A DNA stretch of 64,000 bases. Origin: Pseudoalteromonas aurantia 208. Lineage in GTDB: Bacteria > Pseudomonadota > Gammaproteobacteria > Enterobacterales > Alteromonadaceae. The DNA lies in assembly GCF_014858725.1 (NCBI RefSeq), contig NZ_AQGV01000015.1:1054001-1118000 (forward strand), in the 5' to 3' direction. How positions within the stretch are numbered: the stretch's first letter is position 1; each line of letters starts with the position of its first letter. A program made the position numbers and the translations under genes. Below the pieces are notes generated by a model. The model worked only from the letters and a program-made list of their open reading frames with translations, did no database searches and was not told where the DNA came from. Below are positions 18,758-28,694 of this stretch, piece by piece.

Positions 18758-19171
18758 GATTTCCTCGAAAGTTGTTGTGTGTTTTATGTTGTGTTGCGCA
18801 ACGCAGAGCAAGATACATTACAATATTTACAATTTAGTTACAGTTGTACCGGTAATTTTGTAAAATTAGTGTGTATTTATTCTTTTTGGGTACTCTGTGA
18901 CACGGATAAAGTGAGGAGAAATAATGCGTGTTTATGGCATGTTGATGCCTTAAATTATTATTTTTGAGATTGGGTCATGGTGTTATTGCACGCTTCAGTG
19001 TTGATGAGGGAGTGATTGCATCTGGCTTTATTACTGGACGAGGTGAGCTGGCTTTTCGTCGTGGAGTGCCTATTACATGGCAGCTTTTTTGTTTTATATG
19101 TTAGGCTTACAATGACTAAATGGTGGTTAAGCAGATTGTCAGTTAATGCTGATTGGGGTGGCAGTAATTTT
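18758..19171. promoter_or_regulatory. Divergent intergenic region
   Basis: This 414-bp stretch separates two divergently transcribed genes and must hold both promoters. Near 18815-18865 there is an AT-rich section with related TTACA words in both orientations (TTACAATTTAGTTACAG and AATTTTGTAAAATT) around CCGGT, which could be an operator. I could not identify a known site. If the peptidase starts at one of its earlier possible codons (19112 or 19016) the region is shorter. Confidence 0.3.
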
Positions 19172-20176
19172 ATGGCTTTTAAACGTATTATTGTGGCGGT
19201 TATCGTTATTGTTGTATGTATTTGGTTTTTTCTCGACTTTCAAAGCAAAAGCACAGCCATGCCTTCCCCCGACTTGTCAAAACATGTGGTCACAGTTCAA
19301 ACGGATAACGCATTACCGCCAGAAATTCGTAAAACAACGATTGCAGCCCAACCTCAGAGAAAGCTTGAACACAAACAATGTGATCTGAGCGGGTTCTTTA
19401 ATTATCAAAGAGACTCAGCTAAGCGGTTGGCTGAAACGCTTGGCCCTGAATTTTTTCTATTTGAAAGTGTTATTAATCAGCAGCTTAAATTAAAAGTTTA
19501 TCATCAAGGCGTCATCAATACGACATTCACTACAAAGTTGGTTACACGATTAAGGAGTGTACATACTCATTACTTGCGTATGCTAGGACAAAGCGCGGCC
19601 AAGCCCATTGATGTGAACTTAATTATTATGGATAGTCGCGCAGCTTATGAAGATCATACCTCGCAAGGGGGGTTTGACCCTCGTTCAAGCCAAGGTGTCT
19701 TTTTTCATGGTAACAACTCCGCTTTTGTCGAATATAAGGGAGATAACACGACTTTGAAAACCGCCATTCATGAGGCTGTACATGCAATTAATCTGAGGCT
19801 CATTGGTAGTATGCCTCGCTGGCTAAATGAAGGGTTGGCTGAAACATTTGAAAGCGTTAATGGTCACCGTGGCTTTGACGTAGATTACCGAATACTGAAT
19901 AGAACACCTATGGAGCTGTATTCGGTGCTCGATTCTGAAACTCAGTGGGGCAGTATTGATACAGCTCAATTATACTTTAGTGGTTGGGCATGGGTACATT
20001 ATATGCTTAATGACGTTCCAGCAGAGCAAGCGTTATTGGCTTTGCTGAGACAAGAGCAGCAGAATATGTGCGTGATGTTATCAAGTGAGCAAATTGCGGG
20101 CTTATTGGAAGCTGCCCACCCAACCATTGAACAAGCGTTTAATCAATGGCGAATGGACCGCTTAGCAACTCACTAA
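19172..20176 (+). CDS. Membrane-anchored HExxH metallopeptidase (peptidase MA-like)
   Basis: 334 aa from the ATG at 19172, chosen because a membrane anchor follows at once (MAFKRIIVAVIVIVVCIWFF); an ATG at 19112 with a weak AGG is an alternative. The periplasmic part carries the zinc motif HEAVH in LKTAIHEAVHAINLRL and, downstream, the Glu-containing segment WLNEGLAETFE typical of gluzincins of the peptidase MA/DUF1570 type. Another recognisable feature is the turn segment GVFFHGNNSAFVEY before the active site. Family members are zinc proteases of unknown substrates. The gene is flanked by the divergent HEAT/secreted pair and a convergent small gene. Confidence 0.7.
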   Translation: MAFKRIIVAVIVIVVCIWFFLDFQSKSTAMPSPDLSKHVVTVQTDNALPPEIRKTTIAAQPQRKLEHKQCDLSGFFNYQRDSAKRLAETLGPEFFLFESVINQQLKLKVYHQGVINTTFTTKLVTRLRSVHTHYLRMLGQSAAKPIDVNLIIMDSRAAYEDHTSQGGFDPRSSQGVFFHGNNSAFVEYKGDNTTLKTAIHEAVHAINLRLIGSMPRWLNEGLAETFESVNGHRGFDVDYRILNRTPMELYSVLDSETQWGSIDTAQLYFSGWAWVHYMLNDVPAEQALLALLRQEQQNMCVMLSSEQIAGLLEAAHPTIEQAFNQWRMDRLATH

Positions 20177-20222
20177 AGTGAATGATACGCACGTCGATCG
20201 AGTGTGTAAGCAAGTGTGGCAT

Positions 20223-20543
20223 TCATAGTTTTGTTAGCAGTTGTTTGGCTGTATCACGTGTTAAGCACGCAGCCATCGGAGTTTTCTTGAACTTGTTGTT
20301 ACTGACCGTACGATTAATGCCTTTGTGAGTCAGGTTGTCGCTTAAAACATTCACACGACAAACTGTATTTTCATTGTTATTTGAGTATATAAGCTCAACT
20401 TTATCAGCCCACATAATTAAGTTTTTATACGGGTAACCTTCAGCAGTATTGATTGTTTCTTGCTGACTTTCTGTGGCGTGTACCATATTTGTCGACAATA
20501 TATTGGCAGTGAGTAATATAGGTAGTATAAGTAACTTATTCAT
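20223..20543 (-). CDS. Small secreted hypothetical protein
   Basis: 106 aa with a signal peptide (MNKLLILPILLTANILSTNM, cleavage after VHA). The mature part of about 80 residues has two Cys (in NTVCRVNV and MAACLTRD) that may form a disulphide, and no known motif. It is divergent from the LysR regulator downstream and convergent with the peptidase gene. No function can be assigned. Confidence 0.5.
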   Translation of the reverse strand: MNKLLILPILLTANILSTNMVHATESQQETINTAEGYPYKNLIMWADKVELIYSNNNENTVCRVNVLSDNLTHKGINRTVSNNKFKKTPMAACLTRDTAKQLLTKL

Positions 20544-20638
20544 AGCAATGCTCTTTAGTTGTTTGATGCCTAATGAGTATTAAGTGATTTAAGATTACTG
20601 ACAAACGATAAAAACTTTACTATGCTTAAGTTTTTCTA

Positions 20639-21535
20639 ATGTGTAATGCAATGCAACTTCCCCCATTAAAAAGTTTAATGTACTTTAAATATGCCGCAGA
20701 GTTAGGTAGCTTTAAAGAGGCCGCAGAGTGTTTGTATGTAACACAAGCGGCGATTAGCCAGCAGATCCGCAGTTTGGAAACGCATTTAGCATGTCAATTG
20801 TTTGAACGCCAGACAAGAAAAGTAACACTGACACACAAAGGTAAAATGTTGTACCCGCATATTTTACAAGCGTTTGAACATTTAAATACAGGTTTAAAAG
20901 CGATAGAAGAAGATCCTTCACCCACGATTTTAAATATATCGGTACTTCCCTCATTTGCAACGTGTTGGCTACTGCCAAGAGTGAGCAGTTTTCAGCAGCA
21001 GCATCCAGAAATAAAAATTCGTATAGATCCCAGTGATAGTTTGGTGGACTTTGATTCTGGTGATGCCGACTTAGGGATCAGGTTTGGCATGGGACATTAT
21101 CCTGACTTACACAGTGAGCAACTGGCCTGTGATGATATGTTATTGGCTTACAAACCCGGGTTGATCAATATCGACAAACCTTTAAAAGCAGAGATCAAGC
21201 GTCACAATTTAATCATGGATATTTGTCCTGATGCTGAACGAGCTTGGCAAATTCTGTTTCGGGAAATTGAATTAGAGCAAGAATTTGATCCACATTTTTT
21301 AGAAATAGATAATGCGGCGCTCGTGATGCAAGCGACACTTGCGGGGCAGGGCGTTGGTATGCTACGTCGTCAGTTGATCCAACCGCAACTGGCGTTAGGG
21401 CAGCTTGAGGTGCTGCCCAGCTTTAAAGTATCGTGTGAGTATCAATACTATTTAGCAGGGCCTGCTGGACACTTTAACTGGCACAAAGTGAAAGTGTTTC
21501 AGCAATGGCTACGGGACCAGTTTACAGATCTATAA
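20639..21535 (+). CDS. LysR-family transcriptional regulator, GcvA-like
   Basis: 298 aa. The N-terminal winged HTH is clear (LPPLKSLMYFKYAAELGSFK, then AAECLYVTQAAISQQIRSLE), and the LPPL opening and overall pattern are those of the GcvA subgroup. Residues about 95-295 form the periplasmic-binding-like effector domain (LNISVLPSFATCWLLPRVSS). GcvA-type proteins regulate amino acid or beta-lactamase genes, but many relatives control unrelated neighbours. An ATG four codons later (MQLPPL) could be the true start; neither has a strong ribosome binding site. Divergent from the small secreted protein at 20223-20543. Confidence 0.85.
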   Translation: MCNAMQLPPLKSLMYFKYAAELGSFKEAAECLYVTQAAISQQIRSLETHLACQLFERQTRKVTLTHKGKMLYPHILQAFEHLNTGLKAIEEDPSPTILNISVLPSFATCWLLPRVSSFQQQHPEIKIRIDPSDSLVDFDSGDADLGIRFGMGHYPDLHSEQLACDDMLLAYKPGLINIDKPLKAEIKRHNLIMDICPDAERAWQILFREIELEQEFDPHFLEIDNAALVMQATLAGQGVGMLRRQLIQPQLALGQLEVLPSFKVSCEYQYYLAGPAGHFNWHKVKVFQQWLRDQFTDL

Positions 21536-21601
21536 ACTGGTGGCTTATCGTGTGTTGCTGCAATGAAATAGGCCCGATTGGCACTGTGAGGCGCAATCGT
21601 T

Positions 21602-22282
21602 TTATTGACTGAACACAGGTCTACTTTTGCGATTGTTTAGCCATGTCTTACCGAGCCAAAAGCATATGATTAGCAATATAAGGGGCTCAGGTATATGTAT
21701 TAGAAACGTTTGTGTGATCATATCGGGCAGTGCCTGTGCACCTTGTCCGAAAAATGACCCTATGGCAATGTATAGCGCGAAACTCATGCGCCAAATATGT
21801 CTGGTCATGCGTTGGCTGTGCGAAATCCCTTTGTTGATAACAAGCTTTACATCACCGATGAGTGCGACCAATGACAGTAATGCAAAAAAGAAGTAAGGTT
21901 CATGACTGAACCCATCAACATGGCCGCTGGGGCTCGTGAGTGCGTTATAGCCAAAATAGGCGCTCGCAACACATAAACCTACACTGGCAAATGGCAGCAT
22001 ATAATCCAATGGTTTGATTGCATGCGGGGGAGACTTAACAATGAGAAAAGCACTCAGTACTAAATGTAGTGTAAATAGCCCGGCAATTAGGGTGATCATC
22101 ATTGGCTTTATATAGGCAATATAACCGCCAGTTAATGCCATAAGGGTCATTGATACAACGAAAATTTTGCCCGCGTTACGGTGCGGCTTTTTGCCTTTTT
22201 TAAGTGCCAATGCAGCGACACCAGAAAGTACGGCGATACTGCCTGTGATAATATGAATTAGCATCATAGGTGACATGTCCAT
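21602..22282 (-). CDS. DUF2306-like integral membrane protein
   Basis: 226 aa with about seven hydrophobic helices and little soluble sequence. The early segment KPHRNAGKIFVVSMTLMALT resembles the H-R-x-x-G motif of DUF2306 membrane proteins. It is divergent from the AraC-type regulator at 22445 (162 bp between starts) and convergent with the LysR gene. Family members have no established function. The regulator next door may control it, but that is inference from position only. Confidence 0.6.
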   Translation of the reverse strand: MDMSPMMLIHIITGSIAVLSGVAALALKKGKKPHRNAGKIFVVSMTLMALTGGYIAYIKPMMITLIAGLFTLHLVLSAFLIVKSPPHAIKPLDYMLPFASVGLCVASAYFGYNALTSPSGHVDGFSHEPYFFFALLSLVALIGDVKLVINKGISHSQRMTRHIWRMSFALYIAIGSFFGQGAQALPDMITQTFLIHIPEPLILLIICFWLGKTWLNNRKSRPVFSQ

Positions 22283-22444
22283 ACGACTCTCTTTTATTTG
22301 TAGTTGGTTTTATGAGACACCTTATGTTGATTGCTTATTGATGTCGTCCAGCACAATTGGCGAAGACATAAAAGTCAGTGTAGTATTACGTTTTAATACT
22401 CAAAATGCACTTTAATTCATTGAAAAATATACTAAGAAAAATTT

Positions 22445-23599
22445 ATGAGCCCAGAAATAATACTTGGATTAATTACATTTGGTATCGCCATTTTTGTTGT
22501 CTCTTTGTTGGCAACACGGATAAAAGACAAAGCATATGTTGTGCCTTTTATGGTGTTTTTGATGGTGCAAGGTGTGGTCGGCCTTGAGCCATTAGTGTTT
22601 GCGCATTTTGCGCAATTAGAACTTTATTATATTGCACTCAGTGGCGTTCTTTGGATGTTAATTATGCCGTGTATTTGGCTGTACATTGAAGGACTCACAG
22701 CAACTTATCGTTGGCAGCTCAAAAGAGCTCATTTATTACACGCTGTGCTGGCGCTGTTTGGTGCAATCGTTGGGGCTGTGGTGTTATGCCTTCCTAGCGA
22801 GTCTCAATTTAAGATATTTTACGCCGATGATGCACAGTTAAAAGCCGGTGTTGAACAATTCAGTGCAATACTCGTTGCGTCGTTGTTCTTATTGTGGCTA
22901 GTGCAAAGCAGCCTCTATATTTATAAGATATTCAGGCAATTAAAAAGCTACAGAGCAGACTTAAGGCAAGTATTTACGAATGAAACCCATAAATCTTTGT
23001 ATTGGATTAATGTCACTTTGTGCTTACTTATTGGTAGTTGGGTGTGGTTACTTATGGTGTTGTTCTCGAATTTTAACGAGAAAATACGCTTTGTGAGTGA
23101 CGTTATTCCAATGATATTGAATTTAGCTGTTGTGTGGTTTTTTTCTATACAGGCATTGCGCCAGCGCCCAGCCTTTGAAACGGTGTATCAAAAGTTGGCT
23201 GAGGAGCCTATTGATTTGGCACGCAGCAAAATTAAGTATCAGCGGTCTGCGTTAGGTGATGCACAGTCGCAGCGAATTGCCGACAAGTTAAATAATGCGT
23301 TAGTTAGCGACGCGTTATATTTAAACAATGAACTCACCTTATACAAGTTGTCGATACACTTGAATATTCCCGCACACTACATTTCTCAAACATTAAATCA
23401 GACCATGAAGACTTCATTTTTTGAGTGGGTAAATCGTTCACGAATTGAAGCCGCACAGGTTAGGCTTAGTAACACAAATGATAGTGTATTAGATATTGCA
23501 ATGGCGGTGGGGTTTAACTCGCGGTCTGCTTTTTATAGCGCATTTAAACAGCAGGTTGGGTCTACACCGAGTGCATATAGAAAACGAGAAAATAAGTGA
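22445..23599 (+). CDS. AraC-family regulator with N-terminal membrane domain
   Basis: 384 aa. Residues 1-235 contain about seven transmembrane helices; residues 270-380 form the two-HTH AraC DNA-binding domain, with LYKLSIHLNIPAHYISQTLN and VLDIAMAVGFNSRSAFYSAF and the family ending KQQVGSTPSAYRK. Membrane-bound AraC proteins of this kind are common in Alteromonadales and Bacteroidetes and probably sense an envelope or extracellular signal. It is convergent with the haem-type TonB receptor (42 bp between stops) and divergent from the DUF2306 gene, either of which could be a target. Confidence 0.8.
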   Translation: MSPEIILGLITFGIAIFVVSLLATRIKDKAYVVPFMVFLMVQGVVGLEPLVFAHFAQLELYYIALSGVLWMLIMPCIWLYIEGLTATYRWQLKRAHLLHAVLALFGAIVGAVVLCLPSESQFKIFYADDAQLKAGVEQFSAILVASLFLLWLVQSSLYIYKIFRQLKSYRADLRQVFTNETHKSLYWINVTLCLLIGSWVWLLMVLFSNFNEKIRFVSDVIPMILNLAVVWFFSIQALRQRPAFETVYQKLAEEPIDLARSKIKYQRSALGDAQSQRIADKLNNALVSDALYLNNELTLYKLSIHLNIPAHYISQTLNQTMKTSFFEWVNRSRIEAAQVRLSNTNDSVLDIAMAVGFNSRSAFYSAFKQQVGSTPSAYRKRENK

Positions 23600-23641
23600 T
23601 GGTTTGATGCATCACCTATTTGGTACGTTATCTATGCGCCG

Positions 23642-25846
23642 CTAGAATTGATAACTCAATGCTAATTTGTAATTGCGGCCGAGTTCACTTGGGTCGGTGG
23701 CACTGCTTGCTGGTGCGCGTAAATAACGTTTGTTCGTTATGTTGTCCACACTAACACGTATATTTAACCCTGAAAGTAGACCGTCTCCTTGATAATGGCC
23801 ATTGAAGTTATAAACAGTGGCGGTGCTTGTACCATAACCGCGTTGTAAATATTGCTCACTGAGCCTTTGTTGTGAACGATAATGACGTATTTGAAAGCCA
23901 ACATTCAGTGACTGGCTGAGTTGATAATGACTGTTAAACGTCAGTTTATCAGCGGGGGCTTCTGAATAGGGTTGTTTTGTATAGTCTATATTGCCTAAGA
24001 AAAAGTTTGGCACACCCATAACATCCATATTCATTTTAGAATATGCCAAGTATATGCTGGTATTAAGATACTGATAATGGGATTCAACTTCGAAGCCTTC
24101 ACTGTCTAATCGGCCAATATTTTTAGCACTGTAGTCTCTATGTGTAGCAACCGGTATGCCATTGGTGGGCTTTGGGCCTGGAGAGCCAAAGTGTTTATTG
24201 CCCGCGTTATCAAGATAATACATGAAAGGGATATTATCGATGTAATCGTCAATTGTGTTGTTAAAGTAAATGGCTTTTATATGGAACGTGTCCGCGTAGC
24301 GTTGGTTTTCGATACTGAATCCAAATCCTCCTTCATAGTTTGTAGATTTTTCAGCTTTTAAATTCGGTTGTGGTTCACTGAAGCAAATCTTACCGCCGAT
24401 ATGACAGCGCCACTGATCCTTTTTATACAATTCTTGCAATGACGGAGCTCTAAATGCTTGGGCAGTTTTTAGATAAAAATTTACATGGCGGGTGGCTTTA
24501 TAGGTTAGGCCAAGTTCACTAGATGTTGCATCATCACTATTACCTCCAAAGGGTTTGAATGTGTTTGTACGGCGCTGGTATTCGTCATATCTAAGGCCAG
24601 CGGTGACTAATAATTGACGGTTAAAAAACTGGCTCTGATCAATAATTGAAATAGACAATGAATCAGCATTACTCTCACCATAGTAGCTGGTACGTATCTG
24701 CTCCTCAAACTGATGCTGATCAAAAGACTCATGCTCATAATTAAGCTCAACAGCTAGTTTGTGGCTAACAAAGCCGTCAAATTGAGATAGGTTAGCAAGT
24801 CGCACACCGTGACGTTTGCTTTGGCCATAGCTTTGTTTATCATAACTGACTTTTTTATCGCCTCTTGGGATATATCCTTTGGTAATTTTGTCGTAGGTTT
24901 TTTTTGCGTAAAATGCTTGAATATCTAAGTCAATCAATGCGCTGACTGGTTGGTAACTATAATTGACCATACCTTCGAGGTAATCGTTTTTATAATCTTC
25001 CATTAAAGTCGGGTACTTTATACCTAAGCTGAGTCGTTGGTCATACGGTTGATCGACCGATTTTGTTTTGCTGTAATCAATTTTGCTTTTTAAATAATGT
25101 TGAGAGTGAAAGTACCATGTATTTTTTAATGCGACGTTACTGCGCTCGGATTGATTTATAATTTTGTCTGTTTGTGCGACGACTTCTTCGTGGTTTTGTG
25201 CACCAACAACGTCAATATCATCATACTCCACGTGGCTCATGGTCATAATAGTATCGGTTGTATCCGTGAGCTGAAATACGTTGATGGACCTGTTCATTGA
25301 ATCCGAAACCGATTCGTTTTGAACTGAAAACTGAGCACCTATCCCTGTGTTGTCTAAGTAGTCTTCTGCGTCTTTTGTCACCATTCTAATGCTACCGCCG
25401 ATAGCACCTGAACCAACGGTTAATGAGTCTGCGCCTCGCAGCACTTGAATTTGTTTTAATTGACTCGGATCGACGCCTAAACTGCCAATAGTAGAAATGT
25501 TTTGGCTACCATCAGAGTCTGTTTTACGTTTTATGCTATCGACAGATACATGGATACGTTCGCCGTATAATCCTCTGATACTGGGTTGCGCTGACAGTGG
25601 TGTGACACTCCCCGAAATATCAACTCCAGGCAGTGCTTTTAATATTTGTGTGAGATCAGCAGATTGACCTCGCTTTATATCATCTGAAGACAGCGCGGAG
25701 ACTGATGCGGCGACATCATGATTGGGTGCTGTGATTTTATGGCCAAGCACTTCAATGTGTTCATCGGCAGAGGTTTTTTTTAGTTGAGCGTGTGCTTGAG
25801 CGTGGATAGCTGCGCTAATACAAAGACAAATGGCAGAGTACTTCAT
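23642..25846 (-). CDS. TonB-dependent haem/haemoglobin-type receptor
   Basis: 734-aa outer membrane receptor. It has a signal peptide (cleavage near AQAHAQ), a TonB-box-like segment (EHIEVLGHK), a plug with LTQILKALPGVDISGSVTPL and QIQVLRGADSLTVGSGAIGG, and a barrel ending LALSYQF. In the barrel the motifs QAFRAPSLQELY and QPNLKAEKSTNYE correspond to the FRAP and NPNL boxes of haem receptors (HmuR, PhuR type), with Q in place of the first N. Ligand is therefore probably haem or a haem protein, though other iron complexes are possible. A Fur-like site lies 17 bp upstream of the start codon. Confidence 0.8.
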   Translation of the reverse strand: MKYSAICLCISAAIHAQAHAQLKKTSADEHIEVLGHKITAPNHDVAASVSALSSDDIKRGQSADLTQILKALPGVDISGSVTPLSAQPSIRGLYGERIHVSVDSIKRKTDSDGSQNISTIGSLGVDPSQLKQIQVLRGADSLTVGSGAIGGSIRMVTKDAEDYLDNTGIGAQFSVQNESVSDSMNRSINVFQLTDTTDTIMTMSHVEYDDIDVVGAQNHEEVVAQTDKIINQSERSNVALKNTWYFHSQHYLKSKIDYSKTKSVDQPYDQRLSLGIKYPTLMEDYKNDYLEGMVNYSYQPVSALIDLDIQAFYAKKTYDKITKGYIPRGDKKVSYDKQSYGQSKRHGVRLANLSQFDGFVSHKLAVELNYEHESFDQHQFEEQIRTSYYGESNADSLSISIIDQSQFFNRQLLVTAGLRYDEYQRRTNTFKPFGGNSDDATSSELGLTYKATRHVNFYLKTAQAFRAPSLQELYKKDQWRCHIGGKICFSEPQPNLKAEKSTNYEGGFGFSIENQRYADTFHIKAIYFNNTIDDYIDNIPFMYYLDNAGNKHFGSPGPKPTNGIPVATHRDYSAKNIGRLDSEGFEVESHYQYLNTSIYLAYSKMNMDVMGVPNFFLGNIDYTKQPYSEAPADKLTFNSHYQLSQSLNVGFQIRHYRSQQRLSEQYLQRGYGTSTATVYNFNGHYQGDGLLSGLNIRVSVDNITNKRYLRAPASSATDPSELGRNYKLALSYQF

Positions 25847-25862
25847 GGTATTAATCCTTAAT

Positions 25863-25878
25863 GGTAATGGTTCTCATT
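25863..25878 (-). promoter_or_regulatory. Fur-like box upstream of the haem receptor
   Basis: Read on the minus strand, AATGAGAACCATTACC matches 13 of 16 bases of the Fur consensus core AATGATAATCATTATC. It sits 17-32 bp before the receptor start codon, where repressor binding would block transcription or elongation. It suggests iron-repressed expression. Confidence 0.6.
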
Positions 25879-26057
25879 TCGTATTGCGGGGCGCATATTA
25901 CGCTTTAAAATAGCTAAATACAATAACTAATTACTTTTGGTTATAACAAAGCGCTAAACTTGAACAAAATGGGTTTTTTTCTGGCATGTTCTTTGATATG
26001 TTCACGGAGTAGTTGTATTAGTTTGAGTTTTTAAAGGGACATTATAAGGAGTCGAAA

Positions 26058-26510
26058 ATGAGGCAAGTGCTGTTCATACTATTGTTATGTGGCGGGTCAT
26101 TGACTGCAAATGCAGAAGAGTTTGCAGGGGGTGCTGATATGAGTAAATTAGTGGCTGCTAAGGAGGTTTTGCGTGATATTTCATCGTACCGTAATAAACC
26201 CGTTACTTTAAAAGGCATTGTGACCAAAGTATGTAAAAAGAAAGGTTGTTGGATGGCACTTAAAGTCACTGACAATGATGAGATAACCGTGAAAGTGAAA
26301 GACGGTGTTATGGTTTTTCCACTGTCAGCTGTAGGACGCAGTGCATTCGCAACAGGTGAAATTGTGACGCGGGTTATGGATTTGGAAAAAACACGAAAAT
26401 ATTTGGCACATAAAGCACTAGAAAATGCAGAACCATTTAACCCGAATGAGGTTACCACGCCGATGTCGGTCCATATATTAAAACCTTCATCGGTCACTAT
26501 TTTGCAATAG
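26058..26510 (+). CDS. Periplasmic DUF4920-family protein
   Basis: 150 aa with a signal peptide (MRQVLFILLLCGGSLTANAE) and an AAGGAG Shine-Dalgarno. The mature region has the DUF4920 pattern: a beta-strand segment NKPVTLKGIVTKVCKKKGCW with a C-x4-GCW pair, then MALKVTDNDEITVKVKD and VFPLSAVGRSAFATGE. The family is predicted to adopt an OB-like fold and its conserved Cys pair may bind metal or form a disulphide. It is divergent from the haem receptor, with about 210 bp between, so both promoters share that region. No experimentally known role. Confidence 0.7.
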   Translation: MRQVLFILLLCGGSLTANAEEFAGGADMSKLVAAKEVLRDISSYRNKPVTLKGIVTKVCKKKGCWMALKVTDNDEITVKVKDGVMVFPLSAVGRSAFATGEIVTRVMDLEKTRKYLAHKALENAEPFNPNEVTTPMSVHILKPSSVTILQ

Positions 26511-26623
26511 TGCTGGTAATTGTTCGGTCAGTTAAGCACGCAGGCACTAAACTTGCTTCTAAATTTGCTTAAATGAGTTGTGCTTGAGAACATATTACTC
26601 AAGATATTATTGGAGTAGCAAAG

Positions 26624-27613
26624 ATGCGTTGGCCTGCAGTTTTTATAGCATTGATTTTATTGCTTTTAATTGGTTGCAAACACGATGTTGAAATAAGTGA
26701 TGGGGTTGTTCATACGTTTTCGACAGAGTCAATTTCACAGGGGCAATTTTCTGACGACGGTAAACTATTGCTAGGAGTCACCGGTACAGGATCTGTCATG
26801 CTCTGGCGGGTTGACTCGCAGCAAGTGGAATTTAAGATCCCAGATCACAAAGTGTTAAAGCCAGTCAAACATGTCGTTTTATCAAAAGATAAATCGCTGA
26901 TTTTAGTGGCCAATGATAATACTGTCGGCCTGTGGTCTGTTCCAGCCAAAGCAATGATAAGTAAAGTAAAGTTTTCAGGAGTGTCAGCGCGCGCAACGAT
27001 CACTGCCATGGCATTATCACCACATAAAGACCGGTTGCTTGTGGGCATGGCTGATGGGTCACTGAATATGGCTGATATAAACACGCGATTGAACAATCGT
27101 TTTAAGCCACATAGCCAACCCATACGGCATTTAAAATTTGATACTCAAGGCGCGCTTTTTCTCTCGGGTGGGCTAGATGGTAAAATTGGGTTATGGCAAT
27201 TTGGTTCTTCGGCAGCGCTATTTGAGCAAGAGTTTGCACACCGCGTTACTAGTTTAGCGACCACACGTGATTTCTCTCGGTTTTTTGTTTCAGATGGGTT
27301 AAGTGCGCAACATATTAAACAATTAACTTCGGGCGCAGAGCAGGCTAAGCTAAATTATAGTGCGCGTTTTAAAATATTCAGGCAATCAACATTCGTTGAG
27401 AATGGGGCGCTATTGGCGACATCTTCTTCTAAATCACATCTGTCTTTATGGCACACAGAAACTGGAGAGGAGTTAGGGACATGGACTATTCAGACCAAAA
27501 ATAAGGGGGCGAGCATTGTTGCAATGCATGCCGACAATCATGGTAATTTGTTCACATTTAACTCTGATGCGGTACTTGAACGGTGGAATTTGGATTTAAT
27601 AAAGGCGCTATAG
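26624..27613 (+). CDS. WD40-like beta-propeller lipoprotein A
   Basis: 329 aa. A lipoprotein signal peptide ends in LLLLIGC, so it is membrane-anchored; Lys at +2 gives no inner-membrane retention signal. The mature protein contains WD40-like blades, each ending in a W-containing strand: VMLWRVD, VGLWSVP, GKIGLWQFG, SHLSLWHTE and VLERWNLD. The number of visible blades, six or seven, would close a propeller. It is followed after one base by a paralogue of the same length and order. Such lipoproteins are usually scaffolds for partner binding. No function assigned. Confidence 0.7.
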   Translation: MRWPAVFIALILLLLIGCKHDVEISDGVVHTFSTESISQGQFSDDGKLLLGVTGTGSVMLWRVDSQQVEFKIPDHKVLKPVKHVVLSKDKSLILVANDNTVGLWSVPAKAMISKVKFSGVSARATITAMALSPHKDRLLVGMADGSLNMADINTRLNNRFKPHSQPIRHLKFDTQGALFLSGGLDGKIGLWQFGSSAALFEQEFAHRVTSLATTRDFSRFFVSDGLSAQHIKQLTSGAEQAKLNYSARFKIFRQSTFVENGALLATSSSKSHLSLWHTETGEELGTWTIQTKNKGASIVAMHADNHGNLFTFNSDAVLERWNLDLIKAL

Positions 27614-27614
27614 C

Positions 27615-28610
27615 GTGAATTACTTCATCGGCAGTTTATTGTTACTTTGTACTTTACTTGGTTGTTCAGACCCTTTTGTTGCACAAGCTCAAAAGCGTTA
27701 TGTGCTGAGTGAAGAACGTGTACTTGACGGTAAATTATCACACGATGGTGAATGGGCTGCATTAGTGATGGAAGGGCCAAGTGTTAATATATGGGATGTG
27801 CGTTCTAAAAAGGTGGTATTTTCTTTGGCAAAAGAGGCATTGCCCACCACTATAAAAACGTTTTTATTCAATAAGCAACACCGTTTGATTATTGTTGCGG
27901 GGAGTAACGTACTACAATTATGGGATATAAATACGGGTAACCTTGAAGGGACCCTCAATGTATCTGGTTTTGATGAATTAGCAAGAATTACAACTTTGCA
28001 ATTGTCACTAGATGCTAGGTTAGTGGGAATAGGCATGACGGATGGTTCGGTGACGCTTTTTAATCGCGAAAACAAGCAAGCCCGTAGAATAGTCCCTCAC
28101 ACAAGCAATGTAACTCATATTCATTTTTTACCTGATAATATTAGCGTATTAAGTGCTGCTCATGATGGCTATGTCAAAGCGTGGACAATGGATGAAGGGA
28201 ATACGTTATACTCAGTCAGGTACCCTTCACGAATTAGTACGCTTTCGGTGGCACGTACAGGCAATGATATGTTTGTGTCAGATAGTCTGAAAACTCAGCA
28301 AGTGTTAAATGTTAGCAATGGGAAATTGAGCAAGCAGTTAGATTATATGTCTCGGTTTAAATGGTTTCGACACGCATTGTTTCTTTCCGGTTCGCCCTAC
28401 CTTTTAACTTCGTCGCCAAAATCAGAGTTAACTGTGTGGCATATGTCTTCTGGTAAAGAGGTATTAAGTTGGCATATAGAGGCTGAATCAATGGGTACAA
28501 CCTTGTTTGATATGATTGAGTTAAGCAGTGGTAGGTTAGTGACTCTCAATAGTGAAGCCGTTGTAGAACATTGGCATACCGATGAGTTACTTTTTTTAGG
28601 AACGCAATAA
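27615..28610 (+). CDS. WD40-like beta-propeller lipoprotein B
   Basis: 331 aa with a GTG start directly after the stop of the preceding gene, implying translational coupling. Lipoprotein signal ending in LLCTLLGC. It is a tandem paralogue of the upstream protein: blades with SVNIWDVRSKKVVF, VLQLWDINTGNLEG, GYVKAWTMDEGN, SELTVWHMSSGKE and VVEHWHTDELL align position by position. The shared segment near residue 245 (YMSRFKWFRHALFLSGSPYL here, YSARFKIFRQSTFVENGALL upstream) is unusually well kept and may be an interaction site. A pair of duplicated lipoproteins suggests a heterodimer or two partners. Role unknown. Confidence 0.7.
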   Translation: MNYFIGSLLLLCTLLGCSDPFVAQAQKRYVLSEERVLDGKLSHDGEWAALVMEGPSVNIWDVRSKKVVFSLAKEALPTTIKTFLFNKQHRLIIVAGSNVLQLWDINTGNLEGTLNVSGFDELARITTLQLSLDARLVGIGMTDGSVTLFNRENKQARRIVPHTSNVTHIHFLPDNISVLSAAHDGYVKAWTMDEGNTLYSVRYPSRISTLSVARTGNDMFVSDSLKTQQVLNVSNGKLSKQLDYMSRFKWFRHALFLSGSPYLLTSSPKSELTVWHMSSGKEVLSWHIEAESMGTTLFDMIELSSGRLVTLNSEAVVEHWHTDELLFLGTQ

Positions 28611-28694
28611 TAGCGAATAGGCTATTACAATGTATACTGTGTCAAAAAGATAGACAGGCAGCCTCGGGTTGCAGTCATCATGTGCGGGTTTTAA

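Noticed and set aside
18815..18865. Known operator in the AT-rich divergent region
   Set aside because: The TTACA words are suggestive but do not match Fur, ArgR, LexA or other sites I could recall with confidence.
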